Assembly (NCBI RefSeq): GCF_003254395.2
Contig: NC_037652.1
Location: 211,001-275,000 of the forward strand
Length of the DNA: 64,000 nucleotides
Reading direction: 5' to 3'
DNA from: Apis mellifera
Taxonomy: Eukaryota > Arthropoda > Insecta > Hymenoptera > Apidae
Shown one piece after another: positions 25,901-38,400 of the stretch (position 1 is the first letter of the stretch; each line of letters opens with the position of its first letter). The notes beneath the pieces are model-generated. The model had not been told where the DNA came from and made no database searches. It saw only the letters and a program-made list of their open reading frames with translations. The position numbers and the translations under genes are program-made.

Positions 25901-27085
25901 TATATATGCATAATCATTATCATCTTATTTTGTCCAGTTTTTTTTTTAATAAAACCAATAATAAATTAATATTGATAGAAATATATAATCAAAAATACAT
26001 ATATACATTTCATCAAATTCGTAAAAAAAAATAAATTTTTCAAAAAAGAAAACATTATTAATTGTATATAAATATATAATTTTTATATTAAATATATATT
26101 TATTTTTTTTGATGACAAATTTATATATTGAAATATACAATTATATTTCAATTATATCTTGTGATGTAAGAATGATTTTCTTGAAATTATTTTTTTTAAA
26201 TAAATATTAATTTATGACAGAAATTTTAGAATATAATAAGCAAATATTAATAGAATTTATACATAATATTAATAGAATTTCTAAAAATATATAGCTACAT
26301 ACATATATATAATATTGTATGCATTTTTATAATTTTATATTATTTTTTATAATTTGGCATATATTTTTTATATTAATGTTTTCTAATTTTTTTGGATATA
26401 TTTTAATATTTAGTTAAATTTTTAATTAGATTTATAATTAATTAGATTTTTAAAGCAAATATGATTGTTGACATAAAAATTTTTATTTATACTTGAAATA
26501 AGTGTAATACATTGATTGATATGTCGTGACAATCATTGATTGAGAAACACTACTATTTATTTCAACATATTAATATAATATATTTAAATATTATTAAATT
26601 TATAATAAAATATTAATGAAATAATAATAAACTTTATAATAAAATTAAATTTTAGTTACATCTAGTTTACAAAAATCTAGTTTACAAATTATCCATGAAA
26701 ATAAAACTAATCAACAAAAAAGAAAAAATAAAAACAATTAAAAATTAATTAAAATTATTGTCTAATCAAATATTAATAAAGATTTAATTATTGAGGAGCT
26801 CATAAATTATATTTCAAAAAATTTCTTTCTCAAACAGAATACTAATTATTATTTCTAAGAAAAAGAAAACTAATAGAAAATTAAAAATGAAAAAAAAAGT
26901 CATTATTATACAGAAATATCATAATCTGATAATTCAATTATTCACATCCAAAATCCAATAAATAATTTCTATTGTTTTATTTTTCTATTGTTCTATTGTT
27001 TAAATCAATGAATGAGAATTAAAAATAATTTGAGTAACGTTGAAAAATTAGTACTTCAATCGAATTCAAGTACTTTAATAAATTT
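23000..27085. other. AT-rich noncoding stretch
   Basis: No gene is seen. Small items are a 9-bp hairpin AATAGCTTC-TGTGAA-GAAGCTATT near 23447-23470 and a short tandem duplication of ATATTAATAGAATTT near 26243-26281. The minus frame at 25946-26140 is low complexity. Confidence 0.65.
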
Positions 27086-27089
27086 CAAA

Positions 27090-27195
27090 CGGAAATAATC
27101 GACAGCTGGAATTTCTTCTTTCTTTTTCTTACGTTTCATCGTGCGACATGGCACTGTGCATTATTGTGAACTGAACTCGGCAACGATCGAGAAAT
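27090..27195. promoter_or_regulatory. small G+C island with an E-box
   Basis: A short island with a CAGCTG E-box (27103-27108), a C/T-rich tract, then CATCGTGCGACATGGCACTGTGC and ACTCGGCAACGATCGAG. It may be a small regulatory element. There is no ORF. Confidence 0.25.
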
Positions 27196-27199
27196 ATTA

Positions 27200-28380
27200 A
27201 ATAAGTAAGAGTATTAAATAATATAATAAATATAAATAATATAATAATATAATATAAATATTATACATTTATTTATAATTTAAATATAATAATATTGTTA
27301 AATAAATAATATTGTTAAATAAATTTGCATATTTATTAAAATATTTATTTTAATCTATTTAAAATTTTTAAAATATAAAATTTGCTAATCATAAATTTAA
27401 TATAAATATATATATCATAAATAAATATATATCGTAAACATTATTATAGCAGTATATAATATAATAATAATAATTCATCATTAAATTCGTGATAAATTTA
27501 TTTTCGAATTGTAGTGAAAAATGATTATTCGTAAACTAGTGCTACAAAATCAAAATTAAGTTATCGGTATTCTTGAATTTTTTGGATCTGTTTCGAGTTC
27601 AAGAGATTTTATAGTTTTCCAATTCACCACATAACAAATCTTTCAATCGTTTTATAGCCTTATTTTCATTCAAATAAATCTGTTTCTAATTTCGGGAAAT
27701 AACTGAATATTTAACCCGCTTAAATCAATTTCAATTAGATATTATGCAAAATATAAAAAATTGAATAATAAGTAAATTTTTAATTTTAAATGGATTAATA
27801 ACTGTTTTGATTAGATTAATATCATTATTAAAATAGATATTCAATAAAAAGAAATTGTAATGCTTTTAAATATAAAAATTCATAATTTATAGACTTTCTA
27901 AAACTATCATTTACTATATCTCTTAAGAAAAAAAAGTAATAATAAATTAATAAATAAAATTTAATCAAAAATAAAAAAATATTGTAAATATTATATTTAA
28001 TAAAATTATTTTTTTTAATTAAATAAAAACAGTAACATAAAATATTTGAAGGATAACAAAAATATATAATAAATACATTTCATAATTTCTTTTCTTTATT
28101 AATTAAAACTTTAGAACTTTATTAAAATAAAATAAATAATTAAAATAATATTAAAATAAAAATGTCAAAGTAACTGATCGATAATAGACATAAAAAATAA
28201 ATTATGATATATTTTTATATTGAAAGAATCAATCATTTTTCTAAAAATTTTAATTACAAGTTTTTTTGTTCTTCGTTTTCAATTATCATAATTTTAAAAT
28301 TTAAATTTAAAAATTTTAAAAATAAAATAAATAATATATATAATTTTTAAATTAAACTTTTAATAAATAAAATTTAAAAT
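27200..28380. other. AT-rich noncoding stretch
   Basis: No gene is seen. A slightly richer patch near 27520-27640 (GTTATCGGTATTCTTG...GGATCTGTTTCGAGTTC) has no coding character. Confidence 0.65.
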
Positions 28381-28496
28381 TATTATAAACATTTATAAAT
28401 AAATATAAATATGAATAAATAATTTATAATTATTATAAATATTTATAAATAAATATAAATATAAATAAATAATTTATAATTATTATAAATAAATAT
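28381..28496. repeat. 50-bp tandem repeat, 2.3 copies
   Basis: 28381-28430 and 28431-28480 match with only two differences, and a partial third unit follows to about 28496. The exact 50-bp period and high identity point to a recent tandem duplication. Confidence 0.9.
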
Positions 28497-28639
28497 GTAT
28501 ATAATTATTCATGAATAAATTATAAATATTTAATCTTAATTATACATTTTAAAAATAAATTCATTTATTTCATTAATTAAATTTTTATCACATTTAATCA
28601 AAAATTTTCATACTGAATTGTTTGTATATTATTCATTAA

Positions 28640-28955
28640 ATTTTCCTCGTGTCTTGTCTAATTAATTCATAAAAATGATAGCACTCTGAATGAATTTTTA
28701 CACGGATTTTTCGTCTACAAGACACATGTGAATTTCTTTCCGTAATGAAACATATAATTCTACCATCTTTTGAGAGACATGCATTCTTATAGAAAGATAA
28801 TTATCCGTATTCCTCGAATAACAAACAGAAATAGATCAGGGCACAATCACAATTAAGCATTGCACAATTATGCTACCGATAATTGAAAAACGAAATTCCT
28901 ACTGATGATAGGATGTAAAAGTAACTCGTAAAATCAAGAATCGATCTTTATGCGA
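28640..28955. promoter_or_regulatory. moderate G+C island, candidate conserved noncoding element
   Basis: Non-repetitive sequence with homeodomain-type words (TCTAATTAATTCATAA), an ACACATGTG E-box near 28722-28730, and a repeated GCACAAT word (about 28839 and 28861) with AATTATGC. No ORF crosses it. Confidence 0.3.
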
Positions 28956-28959
28956 TCTT

Positions 28960-30325
28960 TGTTATTTTATATCTTGATATTAAATATAAATAATCTTTTT
29001 AAATCTTCTTGCCTCATTTCTCTGTTTCTTAATAGTCTTTAGTTTTATGAAAAATTGACAAACACTTAAGTTATACAATCTTACATTTCTTGTGTTATAG
29101 ACTGATGATCTAATTTGTCAATTGATAATTAAAATTATATTTAGCAAATGTTTTTATAGATTATATTTATATAAATATATTTTTCGTATATTTCATAGAT
29201 AATCTAGTTCATTTATGCTCATATTTATTATTATTTCCTTTTTTTTTATTTCTACATTTTCAAGAAAAATCTGAAAAATATTGGAAAATATTTATTGAAA
29301 TTTTTACTTCGTTATATAATCCTTTATCTAATCAAATATTTTTAAAGATTTATAGATAATAATAAAAAATGACATATTTTATTTAAAAAAATGATAATTA
29401 TTTTTATGTGAATATGATTGAAATCAAAATATGAAAGTAGATATGGTCATTTAATAAAACTTTTAAAACTTTAAATTTAAAAGTTTCTTTCAAATATTTT
29501 ATTTTTGAGATATTTACATTCCGAAATTTTTTTAAAATAATTTATATCAATATATATTATTTATGATCTCCTTTTGAATTAAAATAACTTATATTAAAAT
29601 AAATAAAAATATTTGTTTGGTAATTTAATTTTTAAAAATATTTTATCATTCTTATTTAAAAAAAAAGACATTCTATATTCTGTTTATTGATATCAAGTAT
29701 AAGAAACAAGGATAGAATAAAAATTAAAATATGGAGAAATGGAAACAAGTGAATTCTAGAAACTTTTTACTTATATAGATTCAAAATAATGAATAACTAT
29801 CATTTACGGTTTGAATTCTTTTGATAATCAGAAAATTATATGTACTTGCCATATCGTATTTTTACGAAAGATTATACTATAATTTGAAAAGATTCAAGTT
29901 TTTTTTAAATTATTTATTTCTTTGTTTTAATATTTATTTTTTGTATTTATAACAAAATTACGAATCAATGAATCTATATTAAATCAAATGTAATCGATTT
30001 TCAATAAAAATAAAAATTAAAAAAAAAATTTAAGATAAAATTTTAGATTATCAATAACGATCCAATTTATTCACAAAAATTCGATAAATAACGAATTACC
30101 ATTGTAAAATAACAAATTATCCAGAGTAATCAACCACATTATATTATTATAGAATCAAGAAATTCTTAAACAATCAATTAACTTCATACAAATATCTCAA
30201 ATTAATTACACGTTTCCATCTTCTTAATTCCAATCTTATCTTTTTCTAATCTAATTTTTCTAATTTTTTCTAACTTTTTTTTTTTTCTAATCTTTTTATT
30301 ATTTTAAACTTCTACCAATGCCAAA
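28960..30325. other. AT-rich noncoding stretch
   Basis: No gene is seen. A pyrimidine tract with TTTTTCTAATC-type repeats lies near 30240-30300. Confidence 0.65.
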
Positions 30326-30329
30326 CCTT

Positions 30330-30700
30330 CAATAAAATTTTTCTCAGAAATCCCAACCCTGTACGACTGTAACAACTCTCTCCCAACCCCTTCTAATGTC
30401 ACGATAGATCATTCATTTCCGAGGACGATTAAGAATCTTCTGAGAAAGTTGACCATCAGGTATGGAAGTAATCGCGCGCTTTTTGCGTCAATTTACTCCG
30501 GCTGCTTAATGCATGAAAACTGCCATAAAGCAAAGACATCAACTAAACCTTCTTCTTCTTCTTCTTCTTCTTCCTTTCTTCTTCTTCTTTTTTTTTTCGT
30601 TTCCTCTTTCGTTCATTTCTCTTTAAAGACATCATATAGGGCCAAAGTCACTCGAACATTAAAGAATGGAATTAACGCAATCAATCAGAAGTACAGATAA
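30330..30700. promoter_or_regulatory. G+C island with TTC microsatellite
   Basis: A non-repetitive island containing AATCGCGCGCTTTTTGCGTC, TTAATGCATG and GCCATAAAG (30522-30530, an Abd-B/Cdx-like word on the reverse strand). It is followed by a (TTC)n run near 30549-30590. The plus frame at 30449-30700 runs through the microsatellite (poly-Ser) and has no domain, so I do not call a gene. Confidence 0.35.
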
Positions 30701-33255
30701 TTGCATAACTGAATTTATTCAAATTACCGAATCGCTTCTTTCCTCCTGTCTCTAGCATCGAAATTAAATAAAGATTTATTTTGTACCACCAATAACCCAA
30801 TAAATGAACCCAATAAATGAAGATTGCTACCGTATTCGTTTTGTGATCTATCTCGACAATGATTGTTTGATCAATGTGGTTTGATTATTCAGCTGAAAAT
30901 TATATTATATACAATTAAACAATTTAATAATTTAATATTTTAACAATTTAAATAATTTGATCCTCGAATTGATTTTTCGATTAAAAAGAGATTGTTTTTC
31001 TTTGTTTTTTTTTAGATTATAATGTTACATATGTATTCTTAATTTTGCTTTGTTATTATAACTTATTACTCAGTAAAATTAAAAACATAATGATAAATAT
31101 AAATAGTGTTAATATTGTACTATTCATTTCTTCAGTTATTCTGATAAAATATAGGAAAAATAACTGACTTCAAAGGAAATAACATTATTATTATCTATTA
31201 AATTTTAAACATTCTTATATTAAAAATCAAACTAATATATCAAATTTTCTTTAATTTTTAATTAGCTCCAAGATCGCAGTTAGTTATTATAGATATGAAT
31301 TATAAAAATATTATTATTAAAATAGTATATATAAATAATATTATTTTATTATTAACTGTATAAAATAATGTCAAAAATGTTGTGATATTATATTAATTAA
31401 CCATCTCTCTTTATTATTTTAGTAAACTAAAAAATTTTTAATTAATTAAATATAAATTATATCATACATATAAATTTTAATAAAACATGAAAACTATTTT
31501 TTAACAATAAAATAATTTAAATCTTCATAAAGATAATAAAAAATAAAATTTAATAATAAACTATTAAATATAATAAATATAAATATAATATTATATAAAA
31601 TACAATATTTTTTTTATATTAATAATATATTAATAATACAATATATAATACAATATTATATAATGTAAATATAAAATAAAACATAATTTATCATAAAACA
31701 TAATCATAATAATATCATATATAAAATGCAATGATTTCTTTTTTAATCTAAAGATTTTTATTTAAAAAAAAATACATAATATTCTTATGGATGAAAATAA
31801 TAATGGAAAATATATATAAAATAAGTTCCTTTCAAAAATTGAATCTGTGGAAATTATAAGTTAGGAAACAAAGCAAGAAACAAATAAATTGATATTAATA
31901 AAAAGAAGGAAAACATTTTTGACTAATTATAAGTAGATATATAGATAAGTGAGTTGATTTTGTACATAATGCACCAAATTTCTATTCATCAACAATATCT
32001 TCACAGTATGAAAGTATATTAATTTTTTCAGAATTTTGAATATTATAATAATCTTCTCAATTAGAAATTACATATATATATATATTTTTATTTTTATATT
32101 TTGAATTTTTTATTACTTTTTATATTACACTAAAAAACATTTATTATGTATTTATATTTATATGTTTAATTAACTAGAAATTTCGCGTTTGAATAATAAT
32201 CAACATCTCCTGAGATATTTTTAAAAATATTAATAAGATTCGAATTATTACCACATATCAGTTTTTAAAAAATTACGTAACCATAAAGATTTTCGCTCTA
32301 ATAAATTTTTCGATGGATAAAAGTTTTTTTTTAGATTTTTGAAATTGAGAACGGAAGAAAAAAAAACATAAGTTTATGAGGACTTATTAATCGGGAAAAA
32401 TGAAGAACAGTAATGAATTTAGTAAGATAACAGGAAAATTTAAGAAATTTTAATTCAAGAAATTTTATCATAGCAAGATTAAAAATATTTATGTTAAGTA
32501 ACAAAAAGATCGCTCTTATATCATAGAATATTATAATGTAACAAATATTAAGAGCCATTTATCAAAAATAAATATTTTTATAAAATATTTATAACTTGCA
32601 ATTTCTAAGTTGATAACTATTGATTTAAAACATTAACTTAACATTATTCTTAACGTTGTGATATAATTTTATATTTGAAAAAATATTTTTAAGAATATTT
32701 TGTAATACTTAGTTTTACATTGAAAAATATATTTTTATTATAAAGAGAATAAATAAAGATTCGTATAATTGATTAATTATAAATATAATATTATTTATTA
32801 TAAATATATTAATTATAAATATAAATGATTATAATGAATTTAAGTTGAAGAATTTTTAAGAATCTTAAAGAAAAAGAAAAAGAAAAGTCTTAAAAAATTA
32901 ATTTTTAAAAAAGTAAAAGTAAAATTAAGTAAAAAAAAAAAAACAATTTTTTAAATAATATATTTAAAAATAAGCAGAGATTTATAAGAATTAATAAATA
33001 TTGATTAATATTTTGATTGATTTGGAGAAATATAAAAATTTGGAGAATTATAAAAATTAATAATAGTAAGAAATGATTAATGATTTAAAATAAAGAAATT
33101 ATTAAAGAATTTATAAGCTATTATTTATGTAATAAAATTCTATAAGTTATTTTTAATATAAGGAATAATAAATAATATAAAAAGTTATATTTATTATTAA
33201 AAATCCATTAAAAATAAATTTCATTAAAATATCATTCCACACATATTCAAAATTG
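30701..33255. other. AT-rich noncoding stretch
   Basis: No gene is seen. A mildly richer segment at 30720-30900 continues from the neighbouring island. The minus frame at 32331-32558 is low complexity with no domain. Confidence 0.65.
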
Positions 33256-33670
33256 AAAAAAAAGTTCGTTGACTGACTTCGGCATTAATTTAATCTTACC
33301 AGAATAATAAATTATAATGTGATGTTCGAATCGTAGCGATGAATCAGTCGAGAAGATAATATATATACGAGTATATATCAACGGTAAGTTCTCGCGATAT
33401 TCGAACGAATCATAATCGTATATCTTGTGCATTATAAAATTAATAAAATAACCTTTCATATTAATTTATCGGTGTATAAATGGATGATATGGATATGTTG
33501 AGTGAATTTTTTTTTAAAAAATAATTCCCTCTCTTGGCATTTTATTTGTCCTTCCCTTCGTAAATCACAATTTTTGTTTTTCGTGATTAAGGGTTCTTTT
33601 CGCGTCAATCAATGTCTTTTCTTCATTATTTTATTGTTGAATCATTTTAATCGAGAAAGCAAAATATGTG
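33256..33670. promoter_or_regulatory. moderate G+C island, candidate conserved noncoding element
   Basis: Non-repetitive sequence with two GTTCGAA-type words in inverted orientation (GTTCGAATCG near 33324 and GATATTCGAAC near 33396) around an AT-rich centre, then CTTTTCGCGTCAATCAATG near 33597. GTTCGAATC resembles a tRNA B-box, but no A-box or cloverleaf can be placed, so this is not a tRNA. The overlapping frames at 33247-33459 (-) and 33502-33735 (+) carry no recognisable domain. Confidence 0.3.
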
Positions 33671-35785
33671 ACTATATTGTTAATAATTTTTATAAAGTAT
33701 TTTTGAACGAAGAAATATTTATTTATTTATATTAGTTTGTAAAAGACAAAAATATGAAATGAAAATATTCTGATGAATATTTATGAAAAAAAGAAAGAAT
33801 TAAAAAAATAATTTCTTTTTTCTTTTTTTCTTTTTTTTTATATAAGATGCCAAGCATTTTTATAGGACAATATAAGATATTGTTAGACAAAAATAGTAAA
33901 AAACGTAAAAAATAATTCAAAAAATTGAAATGAATATAAAAATTAATATTTTAATAAAAATTCAATTAAAACTTCAAAAATTTCAATTAAAACTTATTTA
34001 TTAAATTACAAATAATTTAATTTTGTATTACATAATGCAAAGCAGTGTGAAACTTTATCTTATTTTTAAGGTTTAAAATAGATTTGAATTAAATTTGAAT
34101 TATATTTAGATTAGATTAAATTATTCCTTTTTATCAATCTTAAGAATTATCAATTTTGATTTTGAATTCTATTTAAGTTTATCAAATTAAAACTTAACTA
34201 AACTGTTTGTTATTGCGAAATGGATCAATTAAAGAAATGTATAATCTGTGAAGAAAAATATATGTTCTGCTAAATTAACATAAAAATTAATTAAACAGAA
34301 AATATGGTGATCAAATTATTTAGAAATTATCTAGAAATTGAATGTGAAAATAATCAAAATGTAATTTAAAACTATTTAAATTTGAAATCTATACCGAATT
34401 TCCATCCGAATCCAAACTTAATTTAAACTTCATTCAAATATATTTAAATATTATACTTAAATTAAATATATAATATATATATACTTAAATTAAATATACT
34501 TAATACGAAATATAGAATAAAAAAATAATATTTGCATTTCTACATATATTTCGGAAATTAAGGCTGAATACTGTTTAAAGCGTGGTTTTAACATATTTGA
34601 AATATTTGAATATATTTGAAAATCATTAAAATTAATTAAATATTCCTATTTCTAATCATTTTTCTCATCATTTCATAAAATTTAATTATATTTATTTTAG
34701 CTTTATTATTAAAATATTAATTTTAATAATAATTTATATATAAAATATTAATTAAATAATATAAACATAAATAATATAATATAGAATATATAATTACTGT
34801 AATTATATTATATTATATTATATTTATAACTATGTTATAAATATATTATATACATATTTATATTAATTTTGTTATTTGTTGTATCAATGATATAATACAA
34901 AAAAAAAAAAAGTAGAAAATAGAAGAAAAAATCATTTGAATATTTTTAATCTAAAAATGCATAGTAATATCAAATTTAATTTATAAATTGGAATTTCTGT
35001 ATATTTTAGAAATAATTTTCTTATTATTATATATTATTATATATTTTTGTATATTTTAAAATTTTAACAAAAAAATATAAAGATAATTAAAAAAATATAA
35101 AGATTATTATTTTATCAATAATTATAATTATTTTATCAATAATTATATTTATAATTCAAAATCTGCAATTTTATATTATTTATTTATATTATTATTGTTG
35201 CAAATAAGCAATATAAGTTTATTACTTTTTCTTTAAAAAATTTAAAAAAAAAAATGAAAAATAATTTTCACCTACTTTATTTAAATAATAATTATGTGTA
35301 AAAAATACAATCATAAAAATAATTACTAAAAAATTAGAATACAATTAATCTAATGTATTATTTTCCTAAAAACATTAATTATAATAAATATTTTTATAAA
35401 TCTAAGTTCATAATTAACATGAACATAATTTTTCTTAAATACATTTTAATAAAATATAATTTGATTAAATTTATTTACATTATCAAAAAATAAAATCATA
35501 TATTTTTAGAAATTAATTAAATTATTTTAATTATTGTAAAAATTATATAACTTAGAAGATCTTATCATTCAATTTGAATCTTACTTTTAAATATCTCATG
35601 AAAACGCTTATGATATAAATGATTTATAATATATTCGCAAAATAAGTGGATCTAAATTAATTAACAATATTGATATAATTTCATTAAGCAATTTCCTTTT
35701 CTCACAAATTAAATAATATCTCGTGTTTTTTGTTGTTTGTTAAGAATACATTATGTAACAGCATTAATTTATGAAAAGGTTTACT
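33671..35785. other. AT-rich noncoding stretch
   Basis: No gene is seen. Small items are an approximately 20-bp tandem duplication (ATTATTTTATCAATAATTAT) near 35107-35147 and a repeated ACTTAAATTAAATATA near 34458-34498. Confidence 0.65.
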
Positions 35786-35789
35786 ACAG

Positions 35790-36060
35790 TTAATCATCGA
35801 TATCTGACTCATATTTTAAAATCTGTTTGTTAATAGCCAGTTATATGGAAGCCGTTAAAAACAGAAATACACCTTGTTTCTTATGCCACGTGTTCGATAA
35901 TGGATTGAAAAATTTAATCGATCAGTTCTGTTGAAAATCGACAGATGAATTGAAGAAAAAAAGAATCAAATAACATCATTAATCGATTTCGCTAGAGAAA
36001 TCATGATACTTTCAAAGAAATAATAACTGTGTGATTATTAATTGATGCGATGCTTGCTAA
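35790..36060. promoter_or_regulatory. G+C island with CACGTG E-box
   Basis: Non-repetitive sequence with a CACGTG E-box (35887-35892, inside TGCCACGTGTTCG) and several ATCGAT-like words (ATCATCGATATC, TTAATCGATC, TTAATCGATTTCG). CACGTG is a core site for bHLH factors such as Myc/Max and Clock/Cycle types. No ORF crosses the block. Confidence 0.35.
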
Positions 36061-37995
36061 TGTGAATAACAAAGAAAATTAATAAGGAATATTGTGATAT
36101 GGAGATAAGATAAATTTGTCTTTAAATTTTTTTAAATTCTGAAAATTAATTTTTTATTTTTATTTAATTTTTTATTTTTTATTTAATTTATATTATATTA
36201 AATTTTATATTGATATTGAATTTTATTTAAATGTAAATTTATTTAAATTTAGGAAATTTTTTGTTAAAATTAATGATAATTTTTTAAGTAAAATGAGATG
36301 TAAATGAATTAATGAGAATTATGAGAGATGAATAATTGTGTTTTTCTTATTTTTTTAAAATATATTTAATTTATAATATTGATGATTATTTGATGAATAT
36401 TTTATATATATTTAATTTTTATTTATTACTTTTCTTTTTAATAAATAGTTTTTAACATTTATAATATTATTGAATTGGATTTGACATTGTTTTATGTTAT
36501 TTTAATATGTATTTGATTTTAATATTTTATTTACAAAATATGTTTTTTTTATTATTAAAATTTAATTTAATCTCTCAAAGTTTATTTTCATAATATATTT
36601 GATATATTAATTTAAAAATTTATAAAAAAAATAACTTATAATTTTTTGAAATTCAAGATAAAATAAACTAATAATACAAAAATTTTTTTATATAAAATTT
36701 AAAATTCTAGAAAAAAGGAAATTAGAATTACATCAATAAATCATAAAATATGGATAATTAAAAATAAAAAATTATATAAAATTATAATATATAATTATAT
36801 TAAATTATATAAAAATTATAAAAAATTATATAAAAATAGTTAAATAATGAACAATTCATGAAAGTGAATAATTCTCAAATACGAATCAAATAAAGTAAAA
36901 TAGTATATAAATAGATTATAAGAATTTAAAATATCTAGTTATTTTCCGCTTTTCAATAATTTTTTTGTACTTTTTTCTTCTATTTTGTCTTTCATTATTC
37001 CATTAAAGTATCTCAGATACTCTTTTTTCTTTATTTATTTATTTTTTCTTTTTTCAAAATATATTAAATTATTTAAAGTTATATTTTAATTTCATATTTG
37101 AAATCTTTTAATTTTCAAATAAAGTTAGAAATAAAATTAGATTCTTAAGACTTTTTAGGAATTTTAAATTATATCTTTATCTTTATGTATTATTTTATAT
37201 ATTATTTTATAATTAGTTTTTGTAAAACAGAAAATTATAAATTCAGTTTTTTTCATTATTATAGTATATTATTATATTTTATTAGAAATAAAAAAAAATC
37301 AAATCCAATCAAATAGAAAATATATTTACTTGAATGTTTAAAATTAAATTCTAAAGTCATATTTGAAAAATAAATTATTTTCAAATATTTTATTTAACAA
37401 TTGTTTAATTATTTCAAATAATAATAAAAAATAAAAAATAATAAAATTCTGAATATATAAGAAAAATGCATTTTAGATTAAACAATGCGAAATTCAAAAA
37501 ATATAAAAAGGAACATCTAGACTTAATTACAAAAATGATTTTGAGAAATAGAAAAATATAATTATAATTATATTTTTAAATAATAATATAATATAATTAT
37601 AATTTATAATTCGTTATAAAAATATCTTTATTTTTATATTTTTATAACTATATAACAAATATTTAACTATCAAATAAAATATTATTAAAGAAATTTATCT
37701 TATGTTATTCAAATTATATTACTAATATATCATTGTAAAAAGATAAAAATTTCATTTGAATATTTGTTTGAATAAAAATTGAATAAAAATTTACTTAATA
37801 ACATTTAGTCTTAATTTTCTTTCAAAATCCTAAATAAGATATTTCAATTTATATAAGATAATATAAGTAAAAATTTATATAAGTTAATATAAGTAAAATA
37901 TCAATATAAGCAATAAAATGAATTTAAAAATATTAACACATTATAATTCATGATAAACATTTCTTCTGAAGTTCATGTATAGTCTTATAATTATA
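36061..37995. other. AT-rich noncoding stretch
   Basis: No gene or structured repeat was recognised beyond A/T runs. Confidence 0.7.
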
Positions 37996-37999
37996 AAGA

Positions 38000-38400
38000 A
38001 GTTAAAAGCAAAGAATTATTTCTGTCCGGTCAAATCTTTTTATTTTGTCACTACATTCTATCATTAATAAAACGTTTCAAAGAAATAGTCCACCAAGTGT
38101 TTTATTAAATGTAATGGATAAGCAGAAAAGAAATAAATTAAAATTGAATATTTGAAATGAGTAAACTTGATAGTTGAAACAATTATACAGAAAATACATG
38201 TTGCAAATTTACAATGCGAGATTATATGACTGCAATGTATTATTCTTCTGTGAAATTATGTAAATACATTTTATTTGTGTTTTCACTGCATGCAATGACG
38301 CGTGTTTCGCAAGCGTGTTTCGTTTCACTTGGAAAATCAAATGATTTCCATCCAGAACGATCATTGCATGATTAAAATTAAGGATAACAACACAAAATTT
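38000..38400. promoter_or_regulatory. G+C island with a duplicated GCGTGTTTCG word
   Basis: Two patches (38020-38110 and 38250-38390) stand out. The second has GCGTGTTTCG twice, at 38300-38309 and 38313-38322, with starts 13 bp apart, flanked by TTTCACTGCATGCAATGACG and TTGCATGATTAA. The minus frame at 38209-38424 (71 codons) spans it but has no recognisable domain. A regulatory block is more likely than an exon. Confidence 0.35.

Noticed and set aside
30449..30700. Plus-strand frame with poly-Ser and Leu/Phe run as a secreted or membrane protein
   Set aside because: The runs come from a TTC microsatellite and a T tract. There is no domain or clear gene structure.
33320..33340. GTTCGAATC as a tRNA B-box
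   Set aside because: No A-box at the right distance and no acceptor or anticodon stems could be placed on either strand.
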